A stretch of DNA of 64,000 bases from Paenirhodobacter populi (GTDB taxonomy: Bacteria > Pseudomonadota > Alphaproteobacteria > Rhodobacterales > Rhodobacteraceae), in the NCBI RefSeq assembly GCF_004022215.1, contig NZ_SAUZ01000020.1:23034-87033 (forward strand). Reading direction: 5' to 3'. Made by a program: the position numbers and the translations under genes. Below the pieces are notes generated by a model, which had not been told where the DNA came from, ran no database searches, and saw only the letters and a program-made list of their open reading frames with translations. Below, piece by piece: positions 34,696 through 44,096 of the stretch (position 1 is its first letter; every line of letters begins with the position of its first letter).

Positions 34696-35322
34696 ATGCT
34701 CGATACCCTCATGGCCTTTCCGCCGGCGACGCTGGTGGCGTTTCTGCTGGGCGCCTTGGTGCTGAACTTCACGCCGGGGGCGGATGTGCTGTTCGCCACA
34801 GCCTCGGGCATTCAGGGCGGACCGAAGGCCGGTGCCGCGGCGGGGCTGGGTGTCGGCATCGGCGGGATCTTTCACACCTGCGCGACGGCCTTTGGGCTGG
34901 GGGCGCTGGTGGCGGCGCATCCCGGCGCGCTGGATGTGGTGCGCTGGTTCGGCGCGGCCTATCTGCTGTATATCGCCTGGCGCAGCTGGCAGGCGGGACG
35001 GCCCGATACCGCGGCGGCGGGCGCGGCGCTGACCCCGCGCGAGGCGTTCCGGCGCGGCACGCTGACCAACCTGCTGAATCCCAAGGTGATGCTGTTCATG
35101 CTGGCCTATCTGCCGCAGTTCACCGATCCGGCGATCGGCCCGATCTGGCAGCAGATGCTGATTCTGGGCGGGATCGTCTTTTGCACCGGGACGCTGGTGA
35201 CGATGGGTTACGGCGTGACGGCGGGCTGGCTGGGCGCGCGGCTGGCGGGGCGGATGGGCGTTCTCAACCGTGTCGCGGCGGTGATGTTCGGCGGGCTGGC
35301 GGCGAAGCTGGTGCTTGACTAG
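34696..35322 (+). CDS. LysE family translocator
   Basis: 208 residues with six membrane helices. FLLGALVLNFTPGADVLFATAS at the N-terminus, GIGGIFHTCATAFGLGALV and REAFRRGTLTNLLNPKVMLF (the conserved LNPK motif) are the RhtB/LysE amino-acid exporter signature. Members export lysine, homoserine, threonine or related amino acids. The substrate is not predictable. Start ATG after AGGAGGCAAGA, 31 bases downstream of ridA, so cotranscription is possible. Confidence 0.92.
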   Translation: MLDTLMAFPPATLVAFLLGALVLNFTPGADVLFATASGIQGGPKAGAAAGLGVGIGGIFHTCATAFGLGALVAAHPGALDVVRWFGAAYLLYIAWRSWQAGRPDTAAAGAALTPREAFRRGTLTNLLNPKVMLFMLAYLPQFTDPAIGPIWQQMLILGGIVFCTGTLVTMGYGVTAGWLGARLAGRMGVLNRVAAVMFGGLAAKLVLD

Positions 35323-35349
35323 CCCGCCGATCACCCCCATCCCGGCGGC

Positions 35350-36000
35350 ATGAGCGATTTCGTCTATACCCCCACCAGCGAACAGCCCCGGATCCTGCAT
35401 GAGGATCACGAGATCCTTGTGGTCGACAAGCCCGCGGGGCTGTTGTCCGTGCCGGGCAAGGGCGAGGATCGCGCCGATTGCCTGATCGCGCGGCTGCGCG
35501 GGCCCTGGCCCACGGTGCTGCTGGTGCATCGGCTGGATCTGGATACCTCGGGCGTGATGGTCTTTGCGCTGACGCCCCATGCGCAGCGCCATCTGGGCCT
35601 GCAGTTCGAGCACCGGCAGACGAAGAAGCAATATGTCGCGCGGCTCTGGGGCCGGCTGGAGCCGAAGGAGGGGCGGGTGGACCTGCCGCTTTGCGTCGAC
35701 TGGCCGAACCGTCCGCGCCAGCATGTGGATTTCGAGAATGGCCGCGCGGCGCAGACCGACTGGCGGGTGATGCGGTATGAGGGCGACACGACGCGGGTGC
35801 GGCTGACGCCGCTGACCGGGCGCAGCCATCAGTTGCGGGTGCATATGTGCGAACTCGGCCATCCGATCCTTGGCGATCCGCTGTATGCCGAAGGCCCGGC
35901 GGGCGATTTCCCGCGCCTGATGCTGCATGCCGAGAGCCTGCGCCTGCGCCATCCGGACGGCGGGAAGCACATGACCTTCAGCGCGCCCTGCCCGTTCTAG
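35350..36000 (+). CDS. RluA-family RNA pseudouridine synthase
   Basis: 216 residues, short for RluA. HEILVVDKPAGLLSVPGK and the catalytic block VLLVHRLDLDTSGVMVFAL with nucleophilic Asp in HRLDLDTSG are diagnostic; LTPLTGRSHQLRVHMCELGHP is the third motif. There is no S4 domain at the N-terminus, which fits RluA (23S U746/tRNA U32) rather than RluC or RluD. The exact uridine cannot be told. It ends 45 bases before repeat copy G. Confidence 0.93.
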   Translation: MSDFVYTPTSEQPRILHEDHEILVVDKPAGLLSVPGKGEDRADCLIARLRGPWPTVLLVHRLDLDTSGVMVFALTPHAQRHLGLQFEHRQTKKQYVARLWGRLEPKEGRVDLPLCVDWPNRPRQHVDFENGRAAQTDWRVMRYEGDTTRVRLTPLTGRSHQLRVHMCELGHPILGDPLYAEGPAGDFPRLMLHAESLRLRHPDGGKHMTFSAPCPF

Positions 36001-36044
36001 GGGGTGGTTTCCGGGCGCGGTTGGTGCTGGCGGATGGGTGGGAA

Positions 36045-36102
36045 AGGGGGCGCCGCCCCCTCGGCCTTCGGCCTCACCCCCGGGATATTTTCGGAAAGAT
36101 GA
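36045..36102 (+). repeat. Intergenic hairpin repeat, copy G
   Basis: Hairpin 1 AGGGGGC-GCC-GCCCCCT, hairpin 2 GGCC-TTC-GGCC (36063-36073), tail CACCCCCGGGATATTTTCGG and AAAGATGA. Confidence 0.9.
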
Positions 36103-36127
36103 ATGGGAGACTGCCCCGAGGGCGGTT

Positions 36128-36376
36128 TCAGCTTGGCCGGGGACCGGCAACGTATTCCTCGGTCAGGGAATAGCCGCGGCGTTGGGCCCCCCTGCGCCAG
36201 TGGTCGGCGGCCTGTGCCGCCTCGCGCAGGTTGCCGTAAAGGCGGATGCGCAGGCCGAGGCTGCGCCCCTGCCGCCCCCATTCGCGCGCGACGCTGTATT
36301 CGCCGAACAGGTTGTTGGTCAGATCGACGCGGTAGAAGCCCTGCGTGGGCGCGCGGTGCAGGATCAGGGACAGCAT
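36128..36376 (-). CDS. Small WGR-domain protein
   Basis: 82 residues. VDLTNNLFGEYSVAREWGRQGR is the WGR motif, followed by the typical basic C-terminal half. WGR domains occur in PARPs and in the bacterial MolR regulator and probably bind nucleic acid. This one stands alone. No partner is apparent; rpmJ lies upstream on the same strand but far enough away to be independent. Confidence 0.8.
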   Translation of the reverse strand: MLSLILHRAPTQGFYRVDLTNNLFGEYSVAREWGRQGRSLGLRIRLYGNLREAAQAADHWRRGAQRRGYSLTEEYVAGPRPS

Positions 36377-36543
36377 GGCAGGGCTCCGAGGGACTGCCCT
36401 ATCGAATCACACACGGGGCATCGGCGCAAGCCTGCGGTGAGGCGGAATGTGGCGGAGGCACATTTCGCGTGAGGTCGCTTTGCCGTCTTGGCATCAGCCG
36501 GGGAGGGCCGCGATGTTTCGGAAAGCTCCGGGTGTCCATGACG

Positions 36544-36571
36544 AAAAGGCCGCATGGTTTCCCATGCGGCC
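36544..36571 (-). terminator. rpmJ rho-independent terminator
   Basis: On the minus strand GGCCGCATGG-GAAA-CCATGCGGCC followed by TTTT, 25 bases after the rpmJ stop. Confidence 0.85.
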
Positions 36572-36595
36572 CGGAATTCGTCGCTGCAAGCGATA

Positions 36596-36721
36596 TCAGC
36601 CCTGACGGGCCTTGAACCGCTTTTGCGTCTTGTTGATCACGTAGACGCGGCCTTTGCGGCGCACGATCTGGCAATCGCGATGACGCTGCTTGAGCGAGCG
36701 GAGCGAGTTGCGGACCTTCAT
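36596..36721 (-). CDS. rpmJ: 50S ribosomal protein L36
   Basis: 41 residues, [18 protein letters not shown] then [20 protein letters not shown]. It is the zinc-free (C-minus) type: three of the four zinc-ribbon ligands are missing. L36 binds 23S rRNA domain VI. Start preceded by GGAGGAAGACCG. A longer upstream frame reads through the tRNA gene and is not coding. It is probably transcribed alone and ended by the adjacent terminator. Confidence 0.95.
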   Translation of the reverse strand: MKVRNSLRSLKQRHRDCQIVRRKGRVYVINKTQKRFKARQG

Positions 36722-36789
36722 CGGTCTTCCTCCTGGTCGCGGCGCGCGTGCGCCTTGAAACAGATGTGCCCCCCGGAGGGAGCGGTGAA

Positions 36790-36864
36790 TGGTGGGCGGT
36801 ACTGGGATCGAACCAGTGGCCACTACGATGTCAACGTAGTGCTCTACCGCTGAGCTAACCGCCC
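36790..36864 (-). tRNA. tRNA-Val (anticodon GAC)
   Basis: On the minus strand a complete cloverleaf: acceptor GGGCGGT/ACCGCCC, D-arm GCTC...GAGC, anticodon arm CTACG-TTGACAT-CGTAG with anticodon GAC, variable loop, T-arm ACTGG-TTCGATC-CCAGT and a CCA encoded at the 3' end. GAC reads GTC and GTT valine codons. rpmJ is encoded downstream on the same strand, 69 bases away. Confidence 0.98.
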
Positions 36865-36915
36865 ACAACCTTGGCGATCGGGCGGAGGAACCGCTCAACC
36901 TCTTCGGTTTGGGGG

Positions 36916-36944
36916 TCTATAAAAGGACTCCGGGCGGCTTGCAA
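36916..36944 (-). promoter_or_regulatory. Predicted strong promoter for tRNA-Val
   Basis: Minus strand TTGCAA (36939-36944), 17-base spacer, TATAGA (36916-36921), about 52 bases upstream of the mature tRNA 5' end, with a GC-rich discriminator (CCCCC), typical of stable-RNA promoters. Confidence 0.65.
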
Positions 36945-36998
36945 GAGGGTATTGGAAGGAAATCAAAACGGTGTAGTCTGCCGTTGTAAGGAGTGATC

Positions 36999-37865
36999 AT
37001 GGCCCCCGTGCAACACGACAGGCTGCCCTATATCCTGCAGCGACCGGCGCGGGTGACGGCGCCGGTGATCTTTTCCTCGCCCCATTCCGGGCGGGACTAT
37101 CCGGAAGGCATGATCAGCCGTTCCATCCTTGACGAAAGGCGGCTGCGGTCTTCCGAGGATGCCTTTGTGGACGATCTGCTGGCTTCGGCCCCGGCGCGGG
37201 GGGCGGCGCTTCTGGCGGCGCGCTATCCGCGCGCCTATGTCGACCTGAACCGGGCCGAGGATGAACTCGACCCCGCATTGATCGAGGGGTTGCTGCGGCC
37301 GCCGCGCGGGGCGCGGGTGATGGCGGGGCTTGGGGTGATTCCCCGCGTCGTCGCCGGCAACCGCCCGATCTATGCCGGCAAGCTGCCCCGCGCCGAGGCC
37401 GAGGCCCGCCTTGCCGCCGTCTGGCGCCCCTATCACGCCGTGCTCGCCGCCCTCCTGGGCGAGGTGCGCCGCCGATTCGGCCGGGTGATCCTGTTCGACA
37501 TGCATTCGATGCCCTCCGAGGCGGTGGACCAGATGGGCGAGCGCCGCCCGGACATCGTGCTGGGCGATCGCTTCGGCGTCGCCGCGCGGTCCGAAACCAC
37601 CGCGCAGGTGGAGGCGGTGTTCAGTTCGCTCGGCCTGCGGGTGGCGCGCAACGCGCCCTTTGCCGGGGCCTATATCACTCAACGCTATGGCCGCCCCGCC
37701 GAGGGAATCGAGGTCGTGCAGATCGAGATCAACCGCGGCCTCTACATGGACGAGGCGCATGTCATCCGGTCCGAAAGCTACGACGTCTTCGCCGCGCTGA
37801 TGGAGGATGCGGTGGCAAGGCTGCTGGACATCTGGCGCGAGCCGGGGCGGATGGCGGCGGAATGA
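36999..37865 (+). CDS. N-formylglutamate amidohydrolase family protein
   Basis: 288 residues. PVIFSSPHSGRDYPEGM, the SSEDAFVDDLLASAPARGA block, YPRAYVDLNRAEDELDPALI and VILFDMHSMPSEAVD are the FGase signature. Classical members hydrolyse N-formylglutamate in histidine degradation; there are no hut genes here, so the role is open. Start ATG after AAGGAGTGATC; a GTG two codons earlier is also in frame. It converges with dinB, their stops abutting. Confidence 0.9.
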   Translation: MAPVQHDRLPYILQRPARVTAPVIFSSPHSGRDYPEGMISRSILDERRLRSSEDAFVDDLLASAPARGAALLAARYPRAYVDLNRAEDELDPALIEGLLRPPRGARVMAGLGVIPRVVAGNRPIYAGKLPRAEAEARLAAVWRPYHAVLAALLGEVRRRFGRVILFDMHSMPSEAVDQMGERRPDIVLGDRFGVAARSETTAQVEAVFSSLGLRVARNAPFAGAYITQRYGRPAEGIEVVQIEINRGLYMDEAHVIRSESYDVFAALMEDAVARLLDIWREPGRMAAE

Positions 37866-39131
37866 TCAGTCCGGCGGCGTGAAGCCGCGCCCGCGCAGGA
37901 TCGCATCCTTGCCGAATTTCTCGCGGATCCGATCCATCGCGCGTTCCGCCCCGGCACGGCGCCCGGCCTGCGGGTCGAGCAGATCGCCCACCGGGTCGCG
38001 CCCGTCGGCGGGTGTGAGGTCCGAATAGCCCGCGCCGATCAGCCGGAAAGGCCCCTTCTCCGGCAATGCCGACAGCAGCCCCTGCGCGGCGCGGAACAGC
38101 GTATCGGCAAGCTGCGCGGGTTCATCCAGCCGCACCTGCCGCGACAGCGCCGAAAAATCCGCCCGACGCAGTTTCAGCGTCACGGTGCGGCCCTGAAGCT
38201 CCTTCGCCTTCATCCGCGCCGCGGTCTTTTCGCACATCAGCCACAGATGCGTTTCCAGCAGGCCGCGGTCGGCAATGTCCTCGTCGAAGGTCGTCTCGCT
38301 CGACACCGACTTGACCGGCGCATCGGGGGTGACGCGGCGGTGATCCTCGCCCTGCGCCAGCGCGTAAAGCCGCGCACCCGAGGGGCCGAGCCGCTCGACC
38401 AGCCGCCGTTCCCCGGCGCGGCGCAGGTCGGCCAATGTCCGCAGCCCGGCACGCGCCAGCACCGTCCGCGTCGCCTCGCCCACGCCCCACAGCAGCGACA
38501 CCGGCTTGTCGCGCAGGAAATCCGCCGTCTCGGCCCGGCCGATCACCGAAAAGCCGCGCGGCTTGTCGAGATCCGAGGCGATCTTCGCCAGAAACTTGTT
38601 GTGCGACAGCCCGATGGAAACGGTGACGCCGATCTCCGCCTCGATCTCGCGGGCGAGGCGGGCCATCTGCGCGGCGGGCGGCGCGTGATGCAGCCGCTCC
38701 GTCCCGCCGAGGTCAAGGAAGGCCTCGTCCAGCGACAGCGGCTCGATCAGCGGGGTCAGCGCCTCCATCTTCGCCCGGATCTCGCGCGAGACGGCGGCGT
38801 AATGCGCCATGCGCGGCGGCAGGACCACCGCATCGGGGCACAGCTTCAGCGCCTGAAACATCGGCATGGCCGAGCGCACGCCGGAAATCCGCGCGATATA
38901 GCAGCAGGTCGAGACCACGCCCCGCTTGCCGCCGCCGACGATGAGCGGGCGCGAGGACAGGGCGGGGTTGTCGCGCTTCTCGACCGAGGCATAGAAACTG
39001 TCGCAGTCCAGATGCGCGATCGTCAGCGAGAACAGTTCGGGATGCGACAGCACCCGCGGCCCGCCGCAGTTCGGGCAGCGGGCCGGCGCGGTATCAAACG
39101 GGGTAAGGCAATCGCGGCACAGGCTGGGCAT
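37866..39131 (-). CDS. dinB: DNA polymerase IV (Y family) with N-terminal zinc ribbon
   Basis: 421 residues. LTIAHLDCDSFYASVEKRDNP with the catalytic Asp and IEPLSLDEAFLDLGG (second catalytic D-E) define the Y-family palm; the thumb, little-finger and PCNA-like regions follow. Ahead of it are two CxxC pairs, SLCRDCLTP and ARCPNCGGP, forming a small zinc ribbon found in alphaproteobacterial DinB. No clear clamp-binding peptide is seen at the C-terminus (ILRGRGFTPPD). It does error-prone translesion synthesis. It converges with the formylglutamate-hydrolase gene. Confidence 0.93.
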   Translation of the reverse strand: MPSLCRDCLTPFDTAPARCPNCGGPRVLSHPELFSLTIAHLDCDSFYASVEKRDNPALSSRPLIVGGGKRGVVSTCCYIARISGVRSAMPMFQALKLCPDAVVLPPRMAHYAAVSREIRAKMEALTPLIEPLSLDEAFLDLGGTERLHHAPPAAQMARLAREIEAEIGVTVSIGLSHNKFLAKIASDLDKPRGFSVIGRAETADFLRDKPVSLLWGVGEATRTVLARAGLRTLADLRRAGERRLVERLGPSGARLYALAQGEDHRRVTPDAPVKSVSSETTFDEDIADRGLLETHLWLMCEKTAARMKAKELQGRTVTLKLRRADFSALSRQVRLDEPAQLADTLFRAAQGLLSALPEKGPFRLIGAGYSDLTPADGRDPVGDLLDPQAGRRAGAERAMDRIREKFGKDAILRGRGFTPPD

Positions 39132-39190
39132 GGGGGCAAGGCATCAGGGACATGACCAGTCTAGCGCCTTGCGCCGCGCTGCGCGAGGGA

Positions 39191-39598
39191 TCACTCCGCC
39201 GCGTGGCGCTCGCTGCGGTCGACCGGACGCGGGCGCCCGTCTTCATCGACGGCGACCATGGTGAAGCGCGCCTCTGTCACCTTTTCGCGCAGCGCGGTGT
39301 AGCAGCGCCGCGCCCAGACCTCGATCCGGATGACCATGGAGGTGCGGCCGATCTGATCGACGGCGGTATAGACGCACAGCGTGTCGCCGACCTTGACCGG
39401 CTTCTTGAAAACGATCTCGTTCGCGGCGATGGTGACGGTGCGGCCGTTGCTGCGTTCATTGGCGCGGATCGCCGCGGCCAGATCCATCTGCGACATCACC
39501 CAGCCGCCAAAGATATCCCCCGCCGCGTTGGTGTCGGCAGGCATGGCAAGGGTGCGCAGGGTCAGTTCCATCCCCTCGGGGGCAGTGCTCTCGCTCAT
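39191..39598 (-). CDS. Acyl-CoA thioesterase (hotdog fold, YciA-like)
   Basis: 135 residues. LAMPADTNAAGDIFGGWVMSQMD with the catalytic Asp, NEIVFKKPVKVGDTLCVY and RCYTALREKVTEARFTMVAVD are the YciA/BACH acyl-CoA thioesterase pattern. It hydrolyses acyl-CoAs with broad chain length. The ATG at 39598 is preferred over an upstream in-frame ATG. It lies 60 bases upstream of dinB on the same strand and may share a transcript with it. Confidence 0.92.
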   Translation of the reverse strand: MSESTAPEGMELTLRTLAMPADTNAAGDIFGGWVMSQMDLAAAIRANERSNGRTVTIAANEIVFKKPVKVGDTLCVYTAVDQIGRTSMVIRIEVWARRCYTALREKVTEARFTMVAVDEDGRPRPVDRSERHAAE

Positions 39599-39695
39599 TT
39601 TCAGGCTCCTGTCAGGACCTCCCGTCCCGCCTATGACATGGTGTCGCATCGCGACTCAACCCCCCGCAAAGGAAATGCTGCATTGCAGAAAGATC

Positions 39696-39719
39696 AAAAG
39701 GGGCGCTCGCGCGCCCCTT
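39696..39719 (-). terminator. Predicted clpB terminator
   Basis: Minus strand AAGGGGCGC-GCGA-GCGCCCCTT followed by TTGATC, about 100 bases past the clpB stop and beyond repeat copy H. Confidence 0.6.
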
Positions 39720-39737
39720 CCAGCCGTTCTCCGGCTG

Positions 39738-39811
39738 TCGTTTTTCCATAAATATCCCGGGGGTGAGCGGCCCCAGCCGAAGGATGGGGCCGCGAGGGGG
39801 CAGCGCCCCCT
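39738..39811 (-). repeat. Intergenic hairpin repeat, copy H
   Basis: Minus-strand copy: TTTCCATAAATATCCCGGGG, hairpin 2 with 9-bp arms GCGGCCCCA (39767-39775) and TGGGGCCGC (39785-39793), hairpin 1 AGGGGGC-AGC-GCCCCCT (39795-39811). Confidence 0.9.
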
Positions 39812-39818
39812 GCGCCGG

Positions 39819-42428
39819 TCATTGCAGGGTGGCATCCTCCGGGATCTTGGCGGTGGGGGCAAGCTTGCCGTCCACCACCAGACCGTCGGCACTCGCCGTG
39901 ACCCGCACCGTCGATCCGTCGAGCACTTCGCCCGACAGGATCAGCTCGGCCAGCGGGTCCTGCAGACTGCGCTGGATCACCCGCTTCAGCGGACGCGCGC
40001 CATAGACCGGATCGTAGCCTTCGTCGGCCAGCCATTTCAGCGCCTCGGAGCTGAGGTCGAGCGTGATCTTCCGCGCCGCCAGACGTTTCTCAAGCCGACG
40101 GAGCTGGATCTTGACGATCCCGTCCATGTTGGCCCGCGTCAGCCGGTCGAAGATCACCATCTCGTCCAGACGGTTCAGGAATTCCGGGCGGAAATGCGCC
40201 CGGACCGCCTGCATCACCTCGGCCTTCGCCTGCGCGCTGTCGGCGCCTTCGGGCAGTTCGCTCAGCGCCTGCGACCCGAGGTTCGAGGTCAGCACGATCA
40301 GCGTCTGCTTGAAGTCCACCGTGCGGCCCTGACCATCGGTCAACTGACCGTCGTCCAGCACCTGCAACAGCACGTTGAACACATCCGGGTGGGCCTTTTC
40401 GACCTCGTCGAACAGCACGACCTGATAGGGGCGGCGACGGACGGCCTCGGTCAGGACGCCGCCTTCGTCATAGCCCACATATCCCGGCGGGGCACCGATC
40501 AGCCGCGCCACGGAGTGTTTCTCCATGAACTCGGACATGTCGATCCGCACCATCGCCGTGTCGTCGTCGAACAGATATTCGGCCACGGCCTTGGTCAGCT
40601 CGGTCTTGCCCACGCCGGTCGGCCCGAGGAACAGGAACGACCCGAGCGGACGGTTCTCATCGTTCAGCCCGGCCCGCGCACGCCGCACAGCGTTCGCGAC
40701 GGCGGTGATCGCCTTGTCCTGACCGATGACGCGCTTGTGCAGTTCCTCCTCCATCTTGAGGAGCTTTTCACGCTCGCCCTCCAGCATCTTGGTCGTCGGA
40801 ATGCCGGTCCAGCGTTCCACGACCTCGGCGATCTGTTCGGGGCGCACCGCCTCGGTCACCATCGAGCCTTCGGATTGGTCCGCTTCGGCGAGCTTCTTCT
40901 CCAGATCCGGGATGCGGCCATATTGCAGCTCCCCGGCCTTGGCGAAATTGCCCTCGCGCTTGGCCTGATCCAGTTCGGCGCGGGCCTTGTCCAGTTCCCC
41001 CTTCAGGTCGCGGGCCGATTCCAGCTTGTCGCGTTCGGCCTGCCATTTGGCGGTCATCGCCGAAGCCTTGTCGTTCAGTTCCGACAGTTCCTTTTCAAGG
41101 GTTTCGAGCCGGTCGCGCGACGCGGCATCGTCTTCCTTCTTCAGGGCCTCGGCCTCGATCTGCTTTTGCAGGATCTCGCGGTCCAGCGCATCGAGTTCCT
41201 CGGGCTTGCTGTCCACTTCCATGCGCAGACGGCTCGCCGCCTCGTCCACAAGGTCGATGGCCTTGTCAGGCAGGAAACGGTCGGTGATGTAGCGATGCGA
41301 CAGCGTCGCCGCCGCCACCAGCGCCGAGTCGGAAATCTTCACCCCGTGGTGGAGTTCATATTTCTCCTTGATGCCGCGCAGGATCGAGATCGTATCCTCG
41401 ACCGTCGGTTCCTCGACCATCACCGGCTGGAACCGGCGGGCAAGGGCCGCGTCCTTTTCCACATATTTGCGGTATTCATCGAGCGTCGTCGCGCCGATGC
41501 AGTGCAGCTCGCCCCGCGCCAGCGCAGGTTTGATCAGGTTCGCCGCATCCATCGCGCCTTCGGATTTCCCGGCACCCACAAGGGTGTGGATCTCGTCGAT
41601 GAAGAGGATGATCTCACCCGCCGCGGCCTCGATCTCCTTCAGGATGCTCTTCAGCCGTTCCTCGAATTCGCCGCGGTATTTCGCCCCGGCGATCAGCGAG
41701 CCCATGTCCAAGGCCATCAGCTTCTTGTTGCGCAGGCTTTCCGGCACGTCGCCGTTGACGATACGCAGCGCCAGACCCTCGGCGATCGCCGTTTTACCGA
41801 CGCCGGGTTCACCGATCAGGATCGGGTTGTTCTTGGTGCGGCGCGACAGGACCTGCATGGCGCGGCGGATTTCCTCGTCGCGGCCGATGATCGGGTCGAT
41901 CTTGCCTTCCTCGGCGGCCTCGGTCAGGTCGCGGGCATATTTCTTGAGCGCGTCATAGCCTTCTTCGGCCGTGGCGCTGTCGGCGGTGCGGCCCTTGCGC
42001 AGGTCGTTGATCGCGGTGTTCAGCTTCTGCGCGGTGACGGCGCCCTGATCGAGGCAGTCCTTCGCCCGCGTGTTCACCACGGCCAAAGCCATCAGCATCC
42101 GTTCAACGGGAACGAAGCTGTCACCGGCCTTCTGGGCGATCTTCTCGGCCTCGTCCAGCACGCGGACGAGCGATTGTTCGACATAGACCTGACCGTCGCC
42201 GCCCGACACCTTGGGCAGCTTCGACACCGCCAGATCGACGGCCTCCTGTACCCGCTGGGGTTCGCCCCCGGCACGGCGGATCAGGTTCGAGGACAGGCCC
42301 TGATCGTCATCCATCAGCGCCTTGAGCAGATGTTCGGGAACGACACGCTGATGCCCCTCGCGCATCGCGATGGTCTGGGCAGCCTGAATGAAACCGCGCG
42401 ACCGCTCCGTGAACTTTTCCATGTTCAT
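39819..42428 (-). CDS. clpB: ATP-dependent disaggregase ClpB
   Basis: 869 residues. An N-terminal Clp-repeat domain, first AAA+ domain with [13 protein letters not shown] (about 205), a coiled-coil M-domain ([19 protein letters not shown], with [20 protein letters not shown] at its end) and second AAA+ domain with [13 protein letters not shown] (about 603) make up the full enzyme. It rescues aggregated proteins with DnaK. The ATG at 42428 follows AAAAGGAGAATTCCGC. Upstream on this strand is an RpoH-like promoter. It faces no gene downstream for about 220 bases. Confidence 0.97.
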   Translation of the reverse strand: MNMEKFTERSRGFIQAAQTIAMREGHQRVVPEHLLKALMDDDQGLSSNLIRRAGGEPQRVQEAVDLAVSKLPKVSGGDGQVYVEQSLVRVLDEAEKIAQKAGDSFVPVERMLMALAVVNTRAKDCLDQGAVTAQKLNTAINDLRKGRTADSATAEEGYDALKKYARDLTEAAEEGKIDPIIGRDEEIRRAMQVLSRRTKNNPILIGEPGVGKTAIAEGLALRIVNGDVPESLRNKKLMALDMGSLIAGAKYRGEFEERLKSILKEIEAAAGEIILFIDEIHTLVGAGKSEGAMDAANLIKPALARGELHCIGATTLDEYRKYVEKDAALARRFQPVMVEEPTVEDTISILRGIKEKYELHHGVKISDSALVAAATLSHRYITDRFLPDKAIDLVDEAASRLRMEVDSKPEELDALDREILQKQIEAEALKKEDDAASRDRLETLEKELSELNDKASAMTAKWQAERDKLESARDLKGELDKARAELDQAKREGNFAKAGELQYGRIPDLEKKLAEADQSEGSMVTEAVRPEQIAEVVERWTGIPTTKMLEGEREKLLKMEEELHKRVIGQDKAITAVANAVRRARAGLNDENRPLGSFLFLGPTGVGKTELTKAVAEYLFDDDTAMVRIDMSEFMEKHSVARLIGAPPGYVGYDEGGVLTEAVRRRPYQVVLFDEVEKAHPDVFNVLLQVLDDGQLTDGQGRTVDFKQTLIVLTSNLGSQALSELPEGADSAQAKAEVMQAVRAHFRPEFLNRLDEMVIFDRLTRANMDGIVKIQLRRLEKRLAARKITLDLSSEALKWLADEGYDPVYGARPLKRVIQRSLQDPLAELILSGEVLDGSTVRVTASADGLVVDGKLAPTAKIPEDATLQ

Positions 42429-42506
42429 GCGGAATTCTCCTTTTCCAAGCCCCCGGCTGGTTGGGCACCCGCGATGGCGGCATGCCCCGGCTCCGGGTCT
42501 TGTTTC

Positions 42507-42536
42507 AGAGGTGGTTTTTCCGCGCGGCGCTTCAAG
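42507..42536 (-). promoter_or_regulatory. Predicted RpoH (sigma-32) promoter for clpB
   Basis: Minus strand CTTGAAG (42530-42536), 15-base spacer, CCACCTCT (42507-42514). It matches the CTTGAAA -35 well and the CCCCATNT -10 partly, about 80 bases before the clpB start, where a heat-shock promoter is expected. Confidence 0.45.
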
Positions 42537-42573
42537 AGGGCAGGGCGGGTCAAGCTGAAAAAATGTGCGCGGA

Positions 42574-42640
42574 AAGGGGCGCTGCCCCTCTTGGCGTCGT
42601 GCCGACGCCAATTCATCCCGGGATATTTCTGGAAAAACGA
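42574..42640 (+). repeat. Intergenic hairpin repeat, copy I
   Basis: Hairpin 1 AGGGGC-GCT-GCCCCT (42575-42589), hairpin 2 with 9-bp arms TTGGCGTCG (42591-42599) and CGACGCCAA (42603-42611), loop TGC, tail CATCCCGGGATATTTCTGGA and AAAACGA. Confidence 0.9.
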
Positions 42641-42730
42641 CGGCAGGCCGGGGGCGCGGCTTGACCCCGGGCGGGGACGGAGGCAGAAGGCGTCCGTTTG
42701 TCCCCGTCCCATTCATACCCGGAGCCCGCC

Positions 42731-43438
42731 ATGACCGACCTGCCCGCAGACGACCGGCTGATCGTCGCCCTCGATGTGCCGCATGCGATTGCCGCGCTGG
42801 ATCTGGCGCGGACGCTCGGGGACAGCGTGTCCTTCTACAAGATCGGGCTGGGCATGCTGACGGGCGGCGGGCTCGCGCTGGCGAATGAGCTGAAGGGCGA
42901 GATGGGGAAACGGATCTTCCTCGACATGAAGCTGTTCGACATCGGCGCGACGGTCGAGGCGGCGGTGCGCGGCATCGCGCAATACGATCTGGATTTCCTG
43001 ACCGTGCATGGCGACCCCTATGTGGTCCGCGCGGCGAAGGAAGGGGCGGCGGGAACCGGGCTGAAGGTTCTGGCGGTGACGATCCTGACCTCGCTCGACC
43101 GCGGCGATCTGGACGGGGCGCTGATCCGCGAAGGCGATGTGCAGGATCTGGTGGCCGAGCGCGCCGGCCGGGCGTTCGAGGCCGGGGCGGACGGCGTGAT
43201 CGCCTCGCCCCGCGAGGCGGCCGCGATCCGCGCCCTGCCCGAGGCCGCGGGCCGGCTGATCGTGACGCCCGGCGTGCGCCCGGCAGGCGCGGCGCGGGAC
43301 GACCAGAAGCGGGTGGAAACGCCCGCCTCGGCGCTGAAATCGGGGGCGGATCATCTGGTCGTCGGGCGGCCGATCTGGCAGGCCGCGGATCCGAAAGCCG
43401 CGGCGCAGGCCATCCTGTCTGAGATCCGGGGCATCTGA
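42731..43438 (+). CDS. pyrF: Orotidine 5'-phosphate decarboxylase
   Basis: 235 residues. [17 protein letters not shown] at the N-terminus, the catalytic Asp65-Lys67-Asp70 array in [11 protein letters not shown] and [19 protein letters not shown] (phosphate loop) are diagnostic. It makes UMP, the last step of pyrimidine synthesis. Start ATG after GGAGCCCGCC. The next gene starts at the same base as the last base of the stop codon (TGATG), so the two are translationally coupled. Confidence 0.97.
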   Translation: MTDLPADDRLIVALDVPHAIAALDLARTLGDSVSFYKIGLGMLTGGGLALANELKGEMGKRIFLDMKLFDIGATVEAAVRGIAQYDLDFLTVHGDPYVVRAAKEGAAGTGLKVLAVTILTSLDRGDLDGALIREGDVQDLVAERAGRAFEAGADGVIASPREAAAIRALPEAAGRLIVTPGVRPAGAARDDQKRVETPASALKSGADHLVVGRPIWQAADPKAAAQAILSEIRGI

Positions 43439-43980
43439 TGGCCGACTACATCATCCTGCCGGGATATACCGGCTCGGGCGAGGGCCACTGGCAGAGCCTG
43501 TGGCAAAAGGCGGAACCGGAGATGCGCCGCTTTGCCCCCGCAAGCTGGGACAGGCCGGACAGCGACGACTGGATCGCGGCGCTGGACCGTGCCGTCGAGG
43601 AGGCGCAGGGGCCAACCGTTCTTGTCGCGCACAGCCTCGGCTGCCTCCTCGTCGCGCAATGGAGCGCGCTTCCCGGCCGCTCGGTCGCGGGCGCCTTTCT
43701 GGTCGCGCCGCCCGATCCCGAGGCACCGGATTTCCCGCGCGCCGAGGCGCCGGGCTTCGTCACTGTGCCGCAGGGGCGGCTCGGCTTTCCGGCGCTGATC
43801 GTGGCGAGTTCCAACGACCCCTATGCGACCCTCGACCGGCAGCACCGCTATGCGGCGGACTGGGGTGCCGGGATCGTCGGGATCGGCGCGCGCGGCCATA
43901 TCAACAGCGCGAGCGGGCTGGGCGACTGGCCGGAAGGTCGGAACCTGCTCCGGGCCTTCATTGCTGGGCTGGCTATCTGA
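43438..43980 (+). CDS. Small alpha/beta hydrolase (RBBP9/YdeN family)
   Basis: 180 residues. [21 protein letters not shown] is the family N-terminus; the nucleophile elbow is [15 protein letters not shown] with Ser in [17 protein letters not shown] supplies the Asp and [15 protein letters not shown] the His. Family members are serine hydrolases of unclear substrate. Start overlaps pyrF by one base, so the two are translationally coupled. Confidence 0.88.
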   Translation: MADYIILPGYTGSGEGHWQSLWQKAEPEMRRFAPASWDRPDSDDWIAALDRAVEEAQGPTVLVAHSLGCLLVAQWSALPGRSVAGAFLVAPPDPEAPDFPRAEAPGFVTVPQGRLGFPALIVASSNDPYATLDRQHRYAADWGAGIVGIGARGHINSASGLGDWPEGRNLLRAFIAGLAI

Positions 43981-44007
43981 ACGCGCGCTTCCGCAATCTC
44001 TCCCTTT

Positions 44008-44068
44008 CGTGTTTCCATAAATATCCCGGGGGTGAATTGGCCGCAGGCCAAGAGGGGGCTGGCCCCCT
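44008..44068 (-). repeat. Intergenic hairpin repeat, copy J
   Basis: Minus-strand copy: TTTCCATAAATATCCCGGGG, hairpin 2 TTGGCC-GCA-GGCCAA (44037-44051), hairpin 1 AGGGGG-CTGG-CCCCCT (44053-44068). It follows the hydrolase gene and precedes the convergent NfeD gene end. Confidence 0.9.
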
Positions 44069-44096
44069 GCGCCCTGTCCGCCCGAACATCCGCTCC

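Larger units (their letters stand above)
42429..42730. other. Intergenic region upstream of clpB and pyrF
   Basis: 302 bases between divergent clpB and pyrF. It holds repeat copy I (42574-42640) and a predicted heat-shock promoter for clpB. No further coding potential is seen. Confidence 0.6.

Noticed and set aside
35350..36000. The pseudouridine synthase as RluD
   Set aside because: It lacks the N-terminal S4 domain and is too short; RluA-type is the safe family call.
36596..36898. 100-residue frame extending rpmJ upstream through tRNA-Val
   Set aside because: The extension reads the tRNA backwards through an obvious structural RNA; L36 has its own start and ribosome-binding site at 36721.
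39381..42734. 1117-residue forward frame opposite clpB
   Set aside because: It is the complement of ClpB's conserved AAA+ codons, rich in Arg/His/Leu/Gln as shadow frames are, with no recognisable domain.
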